Both the position numbers and the translations under genes were made by a program. Positions 62,351-64,000 of a DNA stretch of 64,000 nucleotides are shown here, piece by piece. The stretch's first letter is position 1; each line of letters opens with the position of its first letter. The DNA lies in contig JAJDAO010000075.1 of assembly GCA_029261835.1 (NCBI GenBank), positions 124,001 to 188,000 on the forward strand, read 5' to 3'. The stretch is from Deltaproteobacteria bacterium. Lineage in GTDB: Bacteria; Myxococcota_A; UBA9160; UBA4427. The notes below the pieces were generated by a model that was not told the DNA's origin, searched no databases, and was given only the letters and a program-made list of their open reading frames with translations.

Positions 62351-63001
62351 TCACGAATCGTCCGGGTGATCGGACACCGTCTCATCTCGATCGCGATCCG
62401 ACTTGCGCCGATCAAAAGCCTTCTCGAGGGTCTCGACGGCGGAGGCTACTCGCTCCAGATTCTGATTGAGTGCCTCGATGTCAGAGCGGCGCGGGAGATC
62501 GAGCACTCTGAAGACGCGCTCTACGGAATTCTGAATCAGACGCTCCAGATCCGGGGATGCGTGATTGATCCAGTTCCCAAGGCCGCCGCGATCCTGCCGC
62601 TGCCCTCGCTTTCGCGAGCGCTCCGATGTGTCGTCCGGCCGATGCTCGGAATCGCTGTCGCCGTCCTCGCTTCCCACCATGCGGCGGACCCGCTCCTGGA
62701 TCTCGCCGATGCCGCCGGTCGCGTCGTCGACACCTCGTCGCAGGGCTCCGTATAGTGCGTCACTTCCGCGGCCCAGGATCTGAGAGAGAAGCGTTTCCGG
62801 TGGCGAAGTGTTCGAGCGCTTGCTGTCGACAAGTATCTGGGAAAGCGCCACCGACGTGATGTCTTCGCCGGTTTCGTTGTCGATGACGCGCACCTCTTCG
62901 CCGGCGTCGAGTAGCTCCGCGATCCCCTTGAGCGTGATGTACCGACTCGTGTCGGTATTGTAGAGCTTACGATTGGCGTAACGCTTGATTAGGATTGCCA
63001 T
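62351..63001 (-). CDS. phaR: Polyhydroxyalkanoate synthesis regulator, PhaR-type DNA-binding domain
   Basis: 216 aa. Residues 1-60 are the PhaR/PHB accumulation regulator N-terminal domain (ILIKRYANRKLYNTDTSRYITLKGIAELL, ETGEDITSVALSQIL). A charged middle follows (GDSDSEHRPDD...), and the C-terminus (RRSDIEALNQNLERVASAVETLEKA) is a coiled coil like phasin and PhaE tails. It represses phasin and PHA genes and binds PHA granules in known cases. ATG 63001. 82 nt downstream of the next gene. Confidence 0.88.
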   Translation of the reverse strand: MAILIKRYANRKLYNTDTSRYITLKGIAELLDAGEEVRVIDNETGEDITSVALSQILVDSKRSNTSPPETLLSQILGRGSDALYGALRRGVDDATGGIGEIQERVRRMVGSEDGDSDSEHRPDDTSERSRKRGQRQDRGGLGNWINHASPDLERLIQNSVERVFRVLDLPRRSDIEALNQNLERVASAVETLEKAFDRRKSDRDRDETVSDHPDDS

Positions 63002-63083
63002 GGGGCGACTCGGCTGACCTCACTGCGAACGACGCATTCGCTCGACCAACGCAAAACGCTAGCACAGGCGGGATATCCTCGCG

Positions 63084-63749
63084 TCAGCTCCTCACCTTCA
63101 CCCGCTGCACACGGCGCCCTCCACCGCGCTGCGACGTGCCGGTCCCCGACTGGACGACATCGTCCGGTTCGATCGGCCTGCTTGAGCGGGCGGCGCGACG
63201 GCTGCCACTGGCGCCGGGTCTTTTCTGTTCCGATTCTGTGTCGGGTCGATCTGCAGTGTGCGACTCCGGAGGTCGCACGCCGAACTCCCAGAGTATTTCA
63301 CGCAGACCCAGGAACGCCCGCAAGACCGCGCGGGCGTCGGGATCCGTCTGCGATCGCACCTCCCAGCGCTTGATCTCGCGGTCCAGGGCATCGAGAACGG
63401 CCCGGAGCACAACGTCCGGGTGGTTCTGGCTGCCGCTGCCCGCAAGTTCCACCAACTCGTCGATGCCCCGGGCGAGTGTGGCCAAGGCCAGACGGGCGTC
63501 GGAGCTACGTCCGGCCGCTTCCGGGGCAAGCGCGGCCGGCTCGCCGAAGAGCGCGATCGATGCGGCATCGAGAAAGGCGCGAGCTGCGAGAAGCGCCTCG
63601 GCCAGTGCGGCTCGGCCATGGCTGAGCGCCATACCGATCGCATCATCGACCGTCATCGGCTGCCGTCGGGCCTGGTGGGGACGCTCTTCTCTTTCAGGGT
63701 CGCCGGTGCTCGCTGTCGTCGAGCTGTCACGGCCGGCTTTCATGCTCAT
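63084..63749 (-). CDS. Alpha-helical protein of unknown function next to phaR
   Basis: 221 aa. Residues 30-160 are mostly amphipathic helices (ALAEALLAARAFLDAASIAL, LRAVLDALDREIKRWEVRSQ), and the tail is basic and disordered (SGSRRAARSSRP... RRVQRVKVRS). The make-up recalls phasin-like or granule-associated proteins, but no family is recognised. ATG 63749 with GGAG 5 nt upstream overlaps the stop of the next gene (ATGA), so they are one operon. Confidence 0.65.
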   Translation of the reverse strand: MSMKAGRDSSTTASTGDPEREERPHQARRQPMTVDDAIGMALSHGRAALAEALLAARAFLDAASIALFGEPAALAPEAAGRSSDARLALATLARGIDELVELAGSGSQNHPDVVLRAVLDALDREIKRWEVRSQTDPDARAVLRAFLGLREILWEFGVRPPESHTADRPDTESEQKRPGASGSRRAARSSRPIEPDDVVQSGTGTSQRGGGRRVQRVKVRS

Positions 63750-64000
63750 CTTCTCTCCACGTCATTGACCGTGTCGGATGTGTTGCTCTCGGGCTCATCG
63801 GCGGCAAAGAGATGGACCGCGATCTGTGACAGCCCGGCCAGATCATGAACATCGCGCGGGAACTCCGGGATACAGCGAAAGAAGAGCCCACTCCTCCGAG
63901 AGTGTTTCCGCAGCGCGGTCGTGCTCTGTCGATCGAGCCGGACCAGAGAATCGTACTCCCTCACCACCTCGATCGCCGCCCGCGCGGCAGCTTCGCCGTC
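63746..64000 (-). CDS. Unknown protein, partial (cut by right window edge)
   Basis: The frame is open to 64000, so its start lies outside the window. The visible 84 residues (ARAAIEVVREYDSLVRLDRQ..., GLFFRCIPEFPRDVHDLAGL, SQIAVHLFAADEP) show a helix, a basic patch and then an acidic tail. Its TGA overlaps the ATG of the downstream gene. No family recognised. Confidence 0.55.
   Translation of the reverse strand, partial: DGEAAARAAIEVVREYDSLVRLDRQSTTALRKHSRRSGLFFRCIPEFPRDVHDLAGLSQIAVHLFAADEPESNTSDTVNDVERR

Overview
The window is a 64 kb piece of a high-GC, Gram-negative bacterial chromosome. MurE carries the DNPR motif of meso-diaminopimelate-type peptidoglycan. The gene set (complete dcw cluster with mraZ, paired acyl-CoA dehydrogenases, a B12-binding radical SAM protein, a PhaR-type regulator, an ImuA/ImuB/DnaE2 mutasome) fits a free-living member of the former Deltaproteobacteria (Myxococcota, Desulfobacterota or Binatota-like). 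That placement is inference from gene content. I saw no tRNA, rRNA, prophage, insertion sequence or CRISPR array. One structured RNA gene, RNase P RNA, is clear.

Layout. 1-6.3 kb: a partial PaaK-like adenylate-forming ligase, a PP-loop (DUF71) ATPase, a B12-binding radical SAM protein, an NTF2-like protein, a GNAT-type protein and an orphan four-helix membrane protein. 6.3-9.0 kb: decayed C-terminus of a medium-chain dehydrogenase, then transketolase. 9.0-17.1 kb: a DNA-damage tolerance module with dnaE2 (-), a lone receiver-domain protein coupled to dinB (+), a lipid or rRNA-type methyltransferase, and imuB-imuA (-). dnaE2 and imuA share an almost identical promoter with a direct-repeat operator. 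17.1-31.4 kb: purN-metF, a sugar/nucleoside kinase-Ca2+ exchanger-FAD oxidoreductase operon, a PP2C phosphatase divergent from a degenerate histidine kinase, typA, thrH, uppP, a sigma-70 factor, a 0.8 kb gene-free AT-richer gap and an SLC13 permease. 31.4-40 kb: an ArgA-like acetyltransferase, rnpB, an HxlR-SCP2 regulator, two acyl-CoA dehydrogenases, a quinone oxidoreductase, a PilZ protein, ndk and an enoyl-CoA hydratase.

40.1-58.2 kb is one dcw (division and cell wall) cluster on the minus strand, in order mraZ-rsmH-ftsL-ftsI-murE-murF-mraY-murD-ftsW-murG-murC-murB-ftsQ-ftsA-ftsZ. Most junctions are 4-base ATGA/GTGA overlaps. MraZ boxes lie upstream, a long stem-loop sits between mraZ and rsmH, and a strong hairpin follows ftsZ. 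There is no ddl. FtsZ has a basic N-terminal extension and two copies of its C-terminal peptide.

58.4-64 kb: a histone-deacetylase-like hydrolase, a divergent epimerase-like/acyltransferase pair whose usual catalytic residues are altered, riboflavin synthase, and a PhaR regulator followed by two unknown genes, the last cut by the window edge.

The most notable signals are the shared direct-repeat operator and apparently leaderless promoters of the mutagenesis genes, the receiver-DinB coupling, the doubled FtsZ C-terminal peptide and the stop-codon-containing palindrome between tkt and dnaE2.
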